Shown here: positions 45,290 through 57,799 of the stretch, in pieces
Layout: every line of letters starts with the position of its first letter
Numbering within the stretch: the first letter of the stretch is position 1
From: Allolobophora icterica
Taxonomy: Eukaryota; Annelida; Clitellata; Crassiclitellata; Lumbricidae
NCBI GenBank assembly: GCA_963556255.1
Contig: OY744607.1
Span: 52,705,670-52,769,669 of the forward strand
Direction: 5' to 3'
Length of the DNA: 64,000 bases
Notes under the pieces: generated by a model
Told to the model about the DNA's origin: nothing
What the model saw: only the letters and a program-made list of their open reading frames with translations
Database searches by the model: none
Position numbers and translations under genes: made by a program

Positions 45290-46735
45290 TGCTGACGGAT
45301 GGAGGAATAGGAGGATTGAGGAGGAGAGGAAAAGGATAAGGAAAGGAATAGGAGGAAAAGGAGGAATAGAAGGATTGAGGACGAGAGAAGGAAAAGAGGA
45401 GGAAGATTACGGACGGAAGAGAAAAGGAGGAGAGGAGAAATGGGAGGAGGAATAGGAGGATTAAAGAAAATGAGGATGAGGAGAGATAGAGGAAAATGGA
45501 GAATGAAGATAGGAAGAGGAGGAGGAAGATTAGAGGAATTGAAGCAGATGTAGGAAAAGGAGAAGCAGAAGAAGTGAGAAGGAGGGTAACAGAAATTTAA
45601 GCGGACACGAAGCAAGGCAGCTGAAATAGGATGAGACAGATTGGTAAAGAGAGGAGGAATACGACGGAGGATCAGGAGAAGGATCAAGAGGAAGAGATGG
45701 ATCAAGAGGATGAAGAAGAAGAAGCGGAGGAGTAGGACGAGGAGGAGGAAGAAGAAGATGAAAAATCAGGAGGAGGATCAAAAGGAAGAAGAAGAGGAAG
45801 AAGATGGAGGATCAGAAGAAGGATAAATTGGATAAATAGGAGGACCAAAGGCAGGACGAAGAGGATCCAGACGAGGAGGAATAGAACGTCTCTTACTGTC
45901 GTCCGTTCTTTCTTTTTCTAGCGCCAGTATTCTCCTTCTGTTCTTCCTGCTGCTGATGCTGTTTTGGCTGCTGAGATTGGACGGATGCGGCTGCAACAGT
46001 GAAGGAGAGACTGAGACAGGCAGAGATGCCGGGATGCTGCCGCTGGTCGCATCAATGCGTACAAGCCTTGCCATAAATGCACAACTGACCCATTCATTTT
46101 CGATTGTACATCCAAGAATGTGGACGCAGGCGACGGATAGGTGGCGCTGGCTGCGGGAGGGAGGGAGACAGAGACGCAGGCAGGGAGGCAGAGAGACAGA
46201 CAGGGAGGTAGAGAGGGAGGCAGGGACGTAGGGAGGCAGAGAGGTAGGAAGGGAGGCAGGCAAGAAGGCAGAGAGGCAGGCAGGGAGGCAGAAAGGGAGG
46301 TAGGGATGTGGGAGGCAGAGAGGTAGGAAGGGAGGCAGGCAAGAAGGCAGAGAGGCAGGCAAGAAGGCAGAGAAGCAGGCAGGGAGGTAGGCAGGCAGGC
46401 AGGCAGGCAAGAAGGCAGAGAGGCAGGCAGTGAGGCATGCAAGCGAGGATCCAGGCAGGGAGGTAGGCAGGCAAGCAAGTAGGCAGACGGGGAGGCAGAG
46501 AGATAGGTAGGCAGGCAGGCAGAGAGGCAGATAAAAGGATAACAATGAAAGGATGGAAGGGGGAAACTGAAGAGTAAGGAAGGAAGGAAGGAAGGAGGGA
46601 AAAGAGGAACTGACAGAAGGAAAAGAAGTAAGGAAGAGTGCAGGAAGGAAGGACAGTGGTATGGAAGGAGGAAAGAAAGGAAGGAAGGAAGGATGGAAGC
46701 CTTGAGAATCAATCTTCTCTGTGAGCGTTTCAAAT
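45290..46735. repeat. Purine-rich tract (GGA/AGGC repeats) upstream of the receptor start codon
   Basis: The plus strand is almost pure A/G at 45295-45580 and 45650-45860, and A/G with regular C (AGGCAGGC) at 46140-46540. A mixed-sequence island lies at 45890-46135. The receptor-sense strand is therefore C/T-rich directly upstream of the ATG, in the 5' leader or promoter. Long Leu/Ser/Pro frames are repeat translations; no upstream exon is certain. Confidence 0.85.
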
Positions 46736-46799
46736 GTAGACAGGGGATTGTTGAGGTGGGGTGAATTGGAGGAGGAGTGCAAACAGTGGTTTGTCAGTC

Positions 46800-47940
46800 G
46801 GGGTGAGAGCTTTGTCTGGGGTGAAAGAAGGGCATTAAGGGGATTGAGGGCTGCTTGTTGACATTCGCTTCGTCACTGAGAAAGAGAGAGAGAGAATGAC
46901 AGAGGCAGACAGAAAGGTAGAGAGCAGGAAGAGCGACAGCGACAGACAGAGAAAAGAAGAGGGAGAGACACAGAGACAGACAAAGAGAGACAGAGAAAGA
47001 GAGATAGGCAGAAACGCTTCGCCTCTTGCAATTGGCGCCGAATAAATCCGTGATCGACTTCGTCGATGATGCGATTACGTGACTACGAGTCACTGGCAAT
47101 CAGACAACGATTCATCGTCTCCTGTCTTTCTCTCATCCTCTTCATCCTCCACGTCCTCCTCCTCCTCTTTCTCGCTGTCTGTCTGTCTGTCTGTCTGCCT
47201 GTGTTTCCCCTTTCCATCTATCACTACGTGACTCTGGATCTTTTTTCTCACTATTTGCTTTTCTTTGCATCTGTATATCTTCTCTTTCGATCTGTAGTAT
47301 TCTCAGACAGACAAACAAACACACAGACAGATAGACAAGCAGACAGACAGATAGACAGACAAAGGGCAAGATAGTTAATACAATAATATTTAGATATATA
47401 CATTATAGATGGGTGGATGGATGGATAGGTAAATAAGTCGGTATTCTCGATAGATAATAGATAAATACACAGATAAACAGATGGAAATAGCGATAGATAG
47501 AGATGTTTTATGAGCTTATAGACGAAGACAGATTTGGAGATAGAAAGATACAGAGGAAGAGACACAGAGAAAGACATGGAGACACAAATATAGAGATAGC
47601 GAGAGATAGGTAAAGAGATGATATGATATATATAATATATAACAAGGGTTTAATTAGTTCAGAAGACATGTAATCTGTGTTAGAACCACGATAAACTCGA
47701 CATAGTGGATATATATATGTTATATATATGGACAATATATATTCTATATATAATGTATACACATATAATACATATATGTATATATGAAGATGGATATAGG
47801 GTTAAGAAGAGAGATAGAGTGACAAAGAAACGAACAATTGCATGTGTACACAGACAGATATCTGGTATGAGATCGTAATATTCTCTAAATGAGTTCGTGA
47901 GTCTGGCTGTGGCCTGATCAACGATTCTTAATAATCGCGA
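46800..47940. repeat. Simple repeats (CAGA, CTGT, TATA)
   Basis: GAGACAGA runs lie at 46880-47010, CTGT at 47175-47200, CAGA at 47305-47365, GATA/ATAGA at 47400-47620, and TATA-rich sequence at 47620-47800. No gene is recognised. Confidence 0.8.
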
Positions 47941-48109
47941 GAGGAACAAATCAGTGAGATGGAGGGAAGAAAAGAGAAAGGATTGGTCAGTGTTGGAATC
48001 GAGAAGCCAGAAGGCGGAAGGAACGGACGGACCGGACTCGGGAACCGGAAGAAAGCTGGACAGGATATATTGAAAACAAATGCATTTGGATATATTTCTA
48101 ACCGAATGG

Positions 48110-48462
<353 letters not shown>

Positions 48463-48474
48463 GATAGGTAAACC

Positions 48475-48669
48475 CAAGGCACCTATCAGCAGATATACAT
48501 CAGGGATTTAAAAAATATCTTATCGCCAATCGAGGATCAACGTTGCGTTGCAGACCAATTCCCCCATCGCTACTCAACGTAGACTGCCTGACAATAACAA
48601 ATGGACGCGTAGCACTTGGCTTCGTGCAATGAACCATCGTCCGTTTAACCGAACAGTGATAGGGAATTA
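48475..48669 (-). mobile_element. About 195-bp retroposon-like repeat, copy 1
   Basis: It is the reverse complement of 53547-53741 at high identity (e.g. GCAACGCAACGTTGATCCTC). On the minus strand the end GATAGGTGCCTT is followed by a (TATC)n tail. The other end merges into the 36-bp minisatellite. Confidence 0.75.
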
Positions 48670-49785
48670 CTAAGAGATAGGGCCATGGACGGAAATAGGA
48701 AATTAGTAAGAGATATGGCCATGAACGGAAATAGGAAATTAGTAAGAGATAGGGCCATGGACGGAAATAGGAAATTAGTAAGAGATATGGCCATGAACGG
48801 AAATAGGGAATTAGTAAGAGATAGGGCCATGACCAGAAATACGGAATTAGTAGTAAGAGATAGGGCCATGAACGGAAATAGGGAAGTAGTAAGAGATAGG
48901 GCCATGAACGGAAATAGGGAGTTAGTAAGAGATAGGGTCATGAACGGAAATAGGAATTAGTAAGCGATAGGGCCATGAATGGAAATACGGAATTCGTAGT
49001 AAGAGATAGGGCCATGAACAGAAATACGGAATTAGTAGTAAGAGATAAGACCATGAACGGAAATAGGGAATTAGTAAGAGATAGGGCCATGAACGGAAAT
49101 AGGGAATTAGTAAGAGATATGGCCATGAACGGAAATATGGAATTAGTAAGAGATAGGGCCATGAACGGAAATACGGAATTAGTAGTAAGAGATAGGGCCA
49201 TGAACGGAAATAGGGAAGTAGTAAGAGATAGGGCTATGAACGGAAATAGGGAGTTAGTAAGAGATAGGGCCATGAACGGAAATATGGAATTAGTAAGAGA
49301 TAGGGCCATGAACGGAAATAGGGAATTAGTATGAGATAGGGCCATGAACGGAAATACGGAATTAGTAGTAAGAGATAGGGCCATGAACGGAAATATGGAA
49401 TTAGTAATAGATAGGGCCATGAACGGAAATATGGAATTAGTAAGAGATAGGGCCATGAACGGAAACAGGGAATTAGTAAGAGATAGGGCCATGAACGGAA
49501 ATAGGGAATTAGTAAGAGATAGGGCCATGAACGGAAATAGGGAAGTAGTAAGAGATAGGGCCATGAACGGAAATAGGGAATTAGTAGTAAGCGATAGGGC
49601 CTTGAACGGAAATAGGGAATTAGTAAGAGATAGGGCCATGAACGGAAACAGGGAAGTAGTAAGAGATAGGGCCATGAACGGAAATAGGGAATTAGTAAGA
49701 GATAGGGCCATGAACGGAAATATGGAATAAGTAAGAGATAGGGCCATGAACGGAAATAGGGAATAATTAAGAGATAGGACCATGA
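48655..49785. repeat. 36-bp minisatellite, about 30 copies
   Basis: The unit contains GATAGGGCCATGAACGGAAA and TAGGGAATTAGTAAGA. Some units have an extra GTA (39 bp). Both lengths are multiples of three, so frames stay open on both strands (MNGNRELVRDRA and FPFMALSLTNSL), with occasional stops. The unit shares TAGGGAATTA.TAAGAGATA with the edge of the adjacent retroposon copy, its likely source. Confidence 0.93.
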
Positions 49786-49833
49786 ACTCCTCTGCCGCTC
49801 TTGCAATTACAACCAGCGTTTTGTCCCTTAAAC

Positions 49834-50184
49834 CAGTGGTTCTTAAACTTTTTCAAGCTAGGGACCGGCACCACGTGTATTGTGCTTTTCGCGGACCACT
49901 AATGGCAAGCGCGGGATTGGAACCTGAGGATACGCACACAAAATATGGGGGATTCAAGGGTTTTGCTGCTAAAGTTGCTAAACCAAGCTAAATCGAGTTT
50001 TACAATGTGCATTATCATGATGTGATTCCCAGTTTCACATTCTTTCTGAAGTATTTTTCATATGCTATTCATGTTTTATCCAAAAGTTGAAAAGTTATGA
50101 ATTTTTAAGGACTCTTTCACGGACCGGTGACCAGAGCTCCGCGGACCGGCGGCGGTCCGCGGACCACCACTTTAAGAACCACTG
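49834..50184. mobile_element. hAT-type MITE, 351 bp
   Basis: The 8-bp duplication CCTTAAAC is perfect (49826-49833 and 50185-50192). The TIR is CAGTGGTTCTTAAA. Subterminal CGCGGACC repeats occur in both halves. It is related to 54048-54338. Confidence 0.93.
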
Positions 50185-50502
50185 CCTTAAACGACGCGTT
50201 TCGTTTTTGTTAGGGGCTGCAGGAGAAAATCGAGCGATTCGAAGAGATGCTATCAGGATGATACTGCGACCGATTACGTCACTCTGCTGTCTCGATGCAG
50301 CCAAAGACAATCGAAATATGATGGACGATGATTCAATTGTTGATCAACGCAGTTTGGCTTAAAAGAGGGAAATTATCGTTATTGAAAGGGTTCTTTTAAA
50401 TAGCGACCCTCCAAGAAAACTCATTGATGATGCTTCGACCATTAATGCTTTATGGTATATGTGAGTATGTAAAAAAACTGTTTCTATTACTGAAAATAAT
50501 AA

Positions 50503-50862
<360 letters not shown>

Positions 50863-51200
50863 GATTTATATAGCGCCGTAGCACAGCAGAGGCCGAAGAA
50901 AAGGGCGCTGTACATGAGATACAAAAGTCAATGACAGTCGTATGAAAGTTTAAAAAGATATGTCTTCAGGTGCGATTTGAATGACTCTAGAGGTGGCGCA
51001 TTCTTAAATGGGCCCTTCCAGTTGGAACAGCCTCCCTCAGGGCTTTAGGCTTGTCCTCCTCTCTCTGTCTCCTGCCCAGTCTCGCAAGCGCCTGAAAACA
51101 TTTCTCTTTGTCAGTGAAGACACTGACACGGGTCGGGAGCGCCTCTGTTTATGAGTGGCGCTATATAAATCCTCGATTACAATTACAATTACAATTACAA
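50863..51200. mobile_element. Two opposed LINE 3' ends
   Basis: A minus-strand end (GATTTATATAGCGCCG at 50866) with about 130 bp of LINE 3' sequence meets a plus-strand remnant. The latter has TGGAACAGCCTCCCTCAGG, GTCGGGAGCGCC and GAGTGGCGCTATATAAATCC, with an (ATTACA)n tail at 51176-51200. Confidence 0.6.
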
Positions 51201-51262
51201 CGTGGTCAGGAAGATCGTTCCACGCAGTGGGTCCAGCGACAGAGAAGGAATATTAATAACAA

Positions 51263-51265
<3 letters not shown>

Positions 51266-51345
<80 letters not shown>
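51266..51345. repeat. (ATT)n microsatellite
   Basis: About 27 ATT units; a short GTT-rich patch follows to 51380. Confidence 0.96.
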
Positions 51346-51346
<1 letters not shown>

Positions 51347-51529
51347 GTTTTTGTTGTTGTTATTGTTATTGTTAATGCAGAACAATACAGTACAACATGC
51401 ATACATATACACTCAGACAGATGTATACACAGAGCTGGGAAACTATTATTAAGGATACCTCGGCGCCTTTTGAGGTACTCTAAGACGCTATATTATTTTA
51501 GTCTAAAGTACTAAAATCAATATATATTT

Positions 51530-52080
51530 TGTAGGTAGGTATGTACGAGGACACTTATAATAGCGCATTTTGAGTAACTCGCAAAGGTGCTGTACCTGTG
51601 ATTATCTGACAGATGTAAACAATTGCGTTTTAAGAGTTATCGAAGGCAACAGTACGTAAGTGCAGTGTCAGACGGTTCCAGAAGGATGGTTCAACACACG
51701 AGAAGGCAAGATGGACTCGAGTTGAAGCGAGACAGCGTGGTACTTCTATATCTACATGGGCCGTAGAGCGCAACGATCGCCGAGTTTTGCATTGTATCTT
51801 GTTTGGGTATTGTCTTTATCGCAAGAGTAATGTAGATCATAGGTCTGTATGAGTTTTGAATTTGTGTTGTGGGATTTTCTGTCCAAATGTGGTGTATGGC
51901 TAGACCGGGATTTCTATCGGATCAGATCTATAAAGGTGATGGGGGAGACCGGTGGTGATCTTAAAGGAGATGCCCAGTACAGAGGCCCTGCCTCCTCCGC
52001 CTCCTGTTCCCTTCGAGCCTCTGCAGCAGCAGCCAAGCCAGAGACCAACAGCTCCCTTGAAGCGTGGACTCTGTGACATT
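51530..52080 (-). mobile_element. Decayed LINE 3' region
   Basis: The inverted end ACTTATAATAGCGCATTTTG at about 51553 is followed by minus-strand sequence giving FWNRLTLHLRT-like residues, as in LINE C-termini. The frame at 51849-52076 is not recognised. Confidence 0.4.
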
Positions 52081-52109
52081 CGCATCCATAAAGCATTCAT
52101 CCATGCAAT

Positions 52110-52780
52110 TAGGCATTAGTACGTATCTCTCTCTGTCTCTCTGTATTTCTCTGTCTCTCTGTCTCTGTCTCTGTCTCGTTCTCTCTTTGTCTCTTTATCT
52201 GTCCGACTATACGTCTTTTTCTCTTTGTGTCAGTGTCAGTCTGTATCTCTCTCCCTCTCTCTGTCTCTGTTTTGTCTCTCTTTGTCTCTCTTTCTCTGGC
52301 TGTCGCTCTGGCTTCGTCTTTCTCCGTGTGTGTTTTTTCTCTTTGTTATTCTCTTCGCTTAACTCCTCATACCTTCTTGTTTTACAGTGGCTTCTGTGCC
52401 ACTTCTACTGTTCAAGCGGTTTCTTTCTTTCTACATATATCGATGTATGTGCTTACGTACTTATGTACATACGTGTGCTTCAATGTATGTATGTATGCAT
52501 GTATGTATGTATGTATGTATGTATGTATGTATATATGTATGTATGTATGTATGCATGTATGTATGTATGTATGTATGTATGTATGTATGTATGTATGTAT
52601 GTATGTATGTATGTATGCATGTATGCATGTATGTATGTATGTATGTATGTATGCATGTATGTATGTATGTATGTATGTATGTATGCATGTATGTATGTAT
52701 GTATGTATGTATGTATGTATGTATGTATATACGTATGTATGTAGGCTTACATGTATGTGTGTGTATGTATGTACCCTCTG
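52110..52780. repeat. (TCTG)n and (ATGT)n microsatellites
   Basis: CTCTGT-rich sequence lies at 52115-52330 and long (ATGT)n with ATGC variants at 52480-52770. The Tyr/Val/Cys/Met frames are translations of it. 52780-53230 shows nothing recognised apart from a roughly 40-bp direct repeat (AATTTTTTCTTATTT, then GTGATGATCATTGTTTA) at 53060-53140. Confidence 0.93.
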
Positions 52781-53229
52781 TCTTATCTTAATCGTTTTCC
52801 CCGTATCTCTGCCCAACTCCTATTTTTCTCTCTGGGTTTGTACTCTGCTCTTACTCTTGTTTCTCTTCTGCCGTTCTCTGTGTCCTTCTCTGTCTGTCTG
52901 TTTATCTCTTCCACGACCACGAACCGTTAGAACTGGTCATTTCCCGCACCATCCTGTGCGCGTGTACCCACACGGACGTCTATGACTTAACAATTGAACA
53001 TGAAACTCCGTGAAAGGCTAAAAACATAACTTTTGCCTATACGATATGGGAAGCACTAATTTTTTCTTATTTTCCTTCACGTGATGATCATTGTTTAGCT
53101 AATTTTTTCTTATTTTTCTTCATGTGATGATCATTGTTTAATCAATAGTAAAAGAGCAGTCGAAGATCAAAAAGTTCATACTAAACAAAACAGGATTGTT
53201 CATTCGCGGTGCAAAAAGCGTGGGCACAT

Positions 53230-53350
53230 TACCACCAGCTCAAGAAGAGGAGCATTGGTAATCCTCAATTATGGCTTGTTTTGGGTGCGTCGAGACGGTT
53301 GATACCTTATGCATTATGCGCCGGCGCCATAGAAGTTGTAAATCAAATTA
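53230..53350 (+). repeat. Retroposon 3' end with ATTACA tail
   Basis: GACGGTTGATACC, then GCGCCGGCGCCATAGAAG, then AAATTACAATT; the family of 22800, 26490 and 38698. Confidence 0.55.
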
Positions 53351-53546
53351 CAATTAAAATTTAATATTCTCATCATGCACCTGTGGACGACCGGCAAGAT
53401 GAGTCCTACGAGACTTCTCCGGTTGCCTGCCACTGAATATGCCTATCTGTAAAAGTGTTTTTACTGTGATTGTTTTATTTAGTGGCAAATAAACTACTAA
53501 TTTACTTACCTGAAAATTATTAATGTGCCAGAACCCTATCTGTTAA

Positions 53547-53741
53547 TAATTCCCTATCACTGTTCAGTTAAAGGGACGATGGTTCATTGCACGAAGCCAA
53601 GTGCTACGCGTCCATTTGCTATTGGAAAGCAGTTTTCTTTGAGTAGCGATGGGGAATTGGTCTGCAACGCAACGTTGATCCTCGATTGGCGATAAGATAT
53701 TTTTTAAAATCCCTGATGTATATCTACTGATAGGTGCCTTG
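53547..53741 (+). mobile_element. About 195-bp retroposon-like repeat, copy 2
   Basis: It is inverted relative to 48475-48669. It ends GATAGGTGCCTT followed by TCTATC-rich sequence, consistent with a (TATC)n tail. Confidence 0.75.
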
Positions 53742-54047
53742 AGTCTATCTACTATCTTTCTAGCCGATCTGTATATCTATCTCTCTGTGTCTCTGTGTGT
53801 CAGTCTGTATGTCAGTCTCTGTGTGTGTCTGTCTATCTATCTATTCATCTGTCTTCCATCCACCTATCCGTCCACCCGCCAAACACCAACTCACTCAAAA
53901 TCAACCCATGCATCTACCTTGCATGCATCCGCCTCAGATCATCCGTCCATCCACCCAAAGTTCATCCACCAAAGCCATCTATATTCGTTTATTAATATAA
54001 ATCAACGGAGGATGACACACCGCATCACAGATTACAGCAGTCTAAAG

Positions 54048-54338
54048 CAGTGGTTTTAACACTTTTTATGGACCAGGGACGGTTTTTTCTAGGCATAGCT
54101 CGCGGACCCAAGTATTTAAAAAGTAAAATCTATCACTTAAAATCGGACCCGTATGGATCGTACAGTTACAGGCTACTATAAGTAGTAGGCCTATATGAAT
54201 TTGAAAACACAGGCTGTTAATGCTAAAACCATGCAGTGTTCATCAAGTTACTGAATATTTTCAGAACGCTCTCGCGGACCCGCGCCATGTCCTTCGCGGA
54301 CACCTCTTGGTCCGCGGACCACAGTTTGAAACGCACTG
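54048..54338. mobile_element. hAT-type MITE, 291 bp
   Basis: The 8-bp duplication GTCTAAAG is perfect (54040-54047 and 54339-54346). The ends are CAGTGGTTTTAACACTTT and the complement of CAGTGCGTTTCAAACTGTGG. CGCGGACC repeats are shared with 49834-50184. Confidence 0.92.
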
Positions 54339-54629
54339 GTCTAAAGCGATAATGATAATGATGATAATAATGTATATATTATTTCCAGTGATATTCGACA
54401 AAGAAATGCAAAATGCATATACAAATGTATGTGCTGCAACTTGCAAGATTTGAGAATCAGCCAGATGGACTGAAGATGCTCCTATACAAAGGTCGAGGGA
54501 TGAAATTCTTGTCATCTTTGGGTTGAAGAGAATATTCATGTGCACGAGGGCAAAGCGCATAAATCCGAGGCATTTGGGGTGGAAAGAGGTAACGGAGGAC
54601 ATGAAACTCGTTCGAGAGGATAGACGATT

Positions 54630-55020
54630 AGACATCCATCCACCCTTCCATCCACCTTCCATCCGTCCATCCACCCATCCATTGGAGGGAGGTAATGATC
54701 CATCCACCACCGTCCATCCTTCCTTCATCCGTCCGTCCGTCCGTCCATCCATCCCTCCCTCCATCCATCCATCCATCTATTCATCCGTCCATCCATCTAT
54801 CCATCCAACCGTCCATCCATCCACCCACCACCATCCATCCTTCCTCCATCCGTCCATCTATCCATCCATCCACCAGTCCGTCCGTCCGTCCGTCCGTCCG
54901 TCCATCCATCCATCCATCCATTCGCCCTTCCACCCATCCATCCATCCGTGAGTCCATCCGTTAGTCCATCCATCCGTCCATCCCCCACCCACCCATCCGT
55001 CCATCCACCCATCCAGTACT
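54630..55020. repeat. (CCAT)n and (CCGT)n microsatellite
   Basis: Continuous CCATCCAT with CCGT variants. The frames are translations of it. Confidence 0.95.
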
Positions 55021-55049
55021 ACCATCATCCATATACTGTATTGCATTGC

Positions 55050-55840
55050 ATTTTATGTCATATTGACGGCACTACATAAGTGTCTGGATTAGGATTAGTT
55101 TGTTGGTAAACAGGCCAACTTGACTTTCTGTTTCTGAGGAGTTTCCAGGGAAACACGTCAACAACTGAGTCACCCGTTCCAAGGAATCTCTGTCTTTCCC
55201 GTACTATGAACCGTAATAGTCTAAGAGTCTTTGGAACTAAATTCGTATTATTCACGAGATACAGTATATATTGGGGCTTATATCGATACCGGTCGCATCG
55301 CCGAGAATGCGTTCTCGATATAGTTTCGGGGCTTGGAGCGGGGTCCATGACTTCGCAATCGGATCCCACTGGACGCAGGAAGCTGGAATATATATCAAGT
55401 TTCAATTACGTTTGTTTGGACAGACGCACTGGCGTCAATAAAAAGGAGGCGTTCCTTAGAGGGATCCACGCGAACTCAGAGGCAACCGCACACAGAGAGT
55501 CAGACAGACAGACGGACAGACAGGCAGGGAAAGAGACAGACAGACAAACAGACGGACGGACATACAGACTTACTGACAAATAGACGGGTAGACAGACAGA
55601 AAGAGACAGACAATAAAAAGGAGGCGTTTCCTTAGAAGGATCCGCGCGAATTCAGAGGCAACCGCACACAGAGAGTCAGACAGACAGACAGACAGACAGA
55701 CGGACGGACAGACAGACAGACAGACAGATTGACAGACAGGCAGGCAGACACAAATACTAACTGTCAATCAGACGGACATATATAGAAGTAGACTCGATTC
55801 GATAAGACACCTCTTCTTATAACAAACGATTACAACGGAT
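55050..55840. other. Unassigned stretch, then (CAGA)n with direct repeats
   Basis: 55060-55440 is non-repetitive with open frames on both strands, and no domain is recognised. A segment of about 75 bp ending ACACAGAGAGTCAGACAG occurs twice (55440-55515 and 55609-55690), each leading into CAGA repeats, so the tract was duplicated as a block. Confidence 0.5.
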
Positions 55841-55844
55841 GTAG

Positions 55845-56300
55845 GACATGGAGCCACATCTCGTTTGCCCTGGTAACCAAATCCCATCCGATGATCTTCC
55901 GTCACAACTCCGCTGGCTCCCTATCTCAAGGCCTGTCATTTTAAATTGGCTACTATCACCCATCAGCTCCTTCATATTCAGCAACCTTCGACCCACAACT
56001 GACTAACACATGATCCAGTGATCTGCTTAAGCTTCCTCAAGCTTTCATTGGTAAGGACATCGGTGGACGCGCCATCAGCTCAGCCTCACTCACTGCCTCG
56101 AATGAAATACATTTACTCATAATGTCAGCCCCAATAATCTCATCCTTCAAGCGACAACTTAAAACCTTCTATTCCCGCATCCATCGGTCAATTAGCTTCC
56201 AACCTCGGCTGTCCATCTCCATTCTCCCTCACCTTAGCGAATGACCGTTCCTCTGATTCAAATATTGACGTCTGACCCATTCATCTCATACGATTCATTC
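55845..56300 (+). pseudogene. Decayed LINE C-terminal region
   Basis: One frame gives LRWLPISRPVILNWLL and other LINE-like pieces with many stops. A CATTCATTCATT tail ends it at about 56310. It resembles the LHWLP region of the CR1/L2 copies. Confidence 0.45.
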
Positions 56301-56379
56301 ATTCATTATTCAACGGTTTCTTACAGTTAGTCGAATCGTTGATTATCGTGGCTCTATAAGAACCATGATCTTCGCCTGC

Positions 56380-56640
56380 ACTTAGCTGAAGGTCACGTCA
56401 GACTGACCGTTATATAGGTTACTATGATACTTGACCTTAAATTATATATCTGACCTTAACCTATATAGGTATAGGTCAAGGTCACGCATATATGCATAGG
56501 TTAAAGGGCTTTGTAGTCAAGGTCGCATGAAACGTCAAGGACACACATATGTGTAAAAGTCAAAGTTAGGTATACATGTATAGTTCACGGTCATATGTGC
56601 AAGTCGAGGTCACGTGTATTTAGGTCAAGGTCGCATTCCT
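56380..56640. repeat. Degenerate repeat of GTCAAGGTCACG with ATATGTGTATA spacers
   Basis: Eight to ten copies of a GGTCA-containing motif, including an exact TCAAGGTCA at about 56476, separated by about 20-35 bp in both orientations. The 9-mer equals the extended half-site used by monomeric nuclear receptors of NR5 and ERR type. No adjacent gene is known, so function is unproven. Confidence 0.5.
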
Positions 56641-56924
56641 CATTTCCATTGGCTAACATCTCTCGTGCATTTCTCCGATTGCCTTCTTGAATATCACCTT
56701 CCGAGATCGATGGCAATATTGCCCAGAGGCGCCTGACAATAATCCGAATGTCAGAAGTCAGCGGTTTTATGCAGCGCCTATTTATTGCCTCATGGTCGTT
56801 GTCATCATCGTAAAACGAGTCATGATAAATTGGACAACGACAACCGGACGTGTACGTAACACGAAACCAGCCGTCACACCACAAGGCATCAAAACGGGAA
56901 CAGCTTCGGGTAAGTGCGTGGAGT

Positions 56925-57620
56925 TTCTATGACCTGCTCTGGGTAGCCATATGGGTGCAGCGTGACCTATTTGGGCATAACGGGGTAATGGGTAGCCAAA
57001 TGGGTGCAACGTGACCTCATTGGGTAAAAACGGGAGTACCTATGACCTGCTTTGGGTAGCCAAACGGGTGCAAAGTGACCTCTTTGGGCAAACTATGACC
57101 TACACTGGGTAGCCAAATGAGTGAAACGTAACATATTTGGGTAAAACCGGAAGTATCTATAACGTGCTTTGGGTGACCAAATGGGTGAAACTTGATCTCT
57201 TTTTTGTAAAAATTGGGGTAACTATGACCTGCTTTGGGTAGCCAAATGAGTGGAACATGACCTCTTTGGGTTTAAACGGAAGTACCTATTACCTGCTTTG
57301 GGTAGCCAGATGGGTGCAACGTCACCGCTTTGGGCAAACTATGATCTGCTTTTGGTAGCTAATCGAGTGAAACGTGACCTCTTTTGGTAAAGACGGAAGT
57401 AACTGTGACCTGCTTTGGGTAGCCAAAGGGTTACAATAAGACCCTCTTTGGGTAAAAAATGAGGGGTAACTTAGACGTGCTTTACGTAGTCGATTAGCAG
57501 CAGCGTGTACTGCTTTGGGTAACAACGGGGAGTAACTGTGACGGGTTTCGGTAGTCATATGGATTTCACGTAGGCCACCCTGCTTTGGGTAACACGGGGA
57601 GTAGGCCTAACTGTGACGGG
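56925..57620. repeat. About 60-65-bp degenerate minisatellite, about 11 copies
   Basis: The unit contains TGACCTGCTTTGGGTAGCC, then AAATGGGTG.AACGTGACCT and TTGGGTAAAAACGG. Copies vary in length, so the frames here are broken shadows. Confidence 0.85.
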
Positions 57621-57799
57621 CTTTTGGTATTCAAAGTGCGACCAGCAATCGGTTGCCAAGACAGTGGCACGATACATATTACCAAGCGTGGAAGGAAGCA
57701 ATTTCAATTCATCGGTGTGTCTGGTTCGTTTCTTTCCGCCACTCCCGACAAAACAACTCAATCCAGTCGATATTTTTAAACCTCTGAAAGGGGTTTATC

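Noticed and set aside
45778..46782. 334-codon Leu/Pro/Ser-rich minus ORF as an upstream receptor exon
   Set aside because: It mostly translates CT-rich simple repeat. The mixed island at 45890-46135 shows no domain or clear splice sites.
48938..49806. 281-codon and 190-codon Leu/Phe-rich minus-strand ORFs as membrane proteins
   Set aside because: Both are translations of the 36-bp minisatellite in two frames.
55058..55583. Overlapping 115- and 125-codon ORFs on opposite strands as exons
   Set aside because: No domain, no convincing splice context, and one runs into CAGA repeats.
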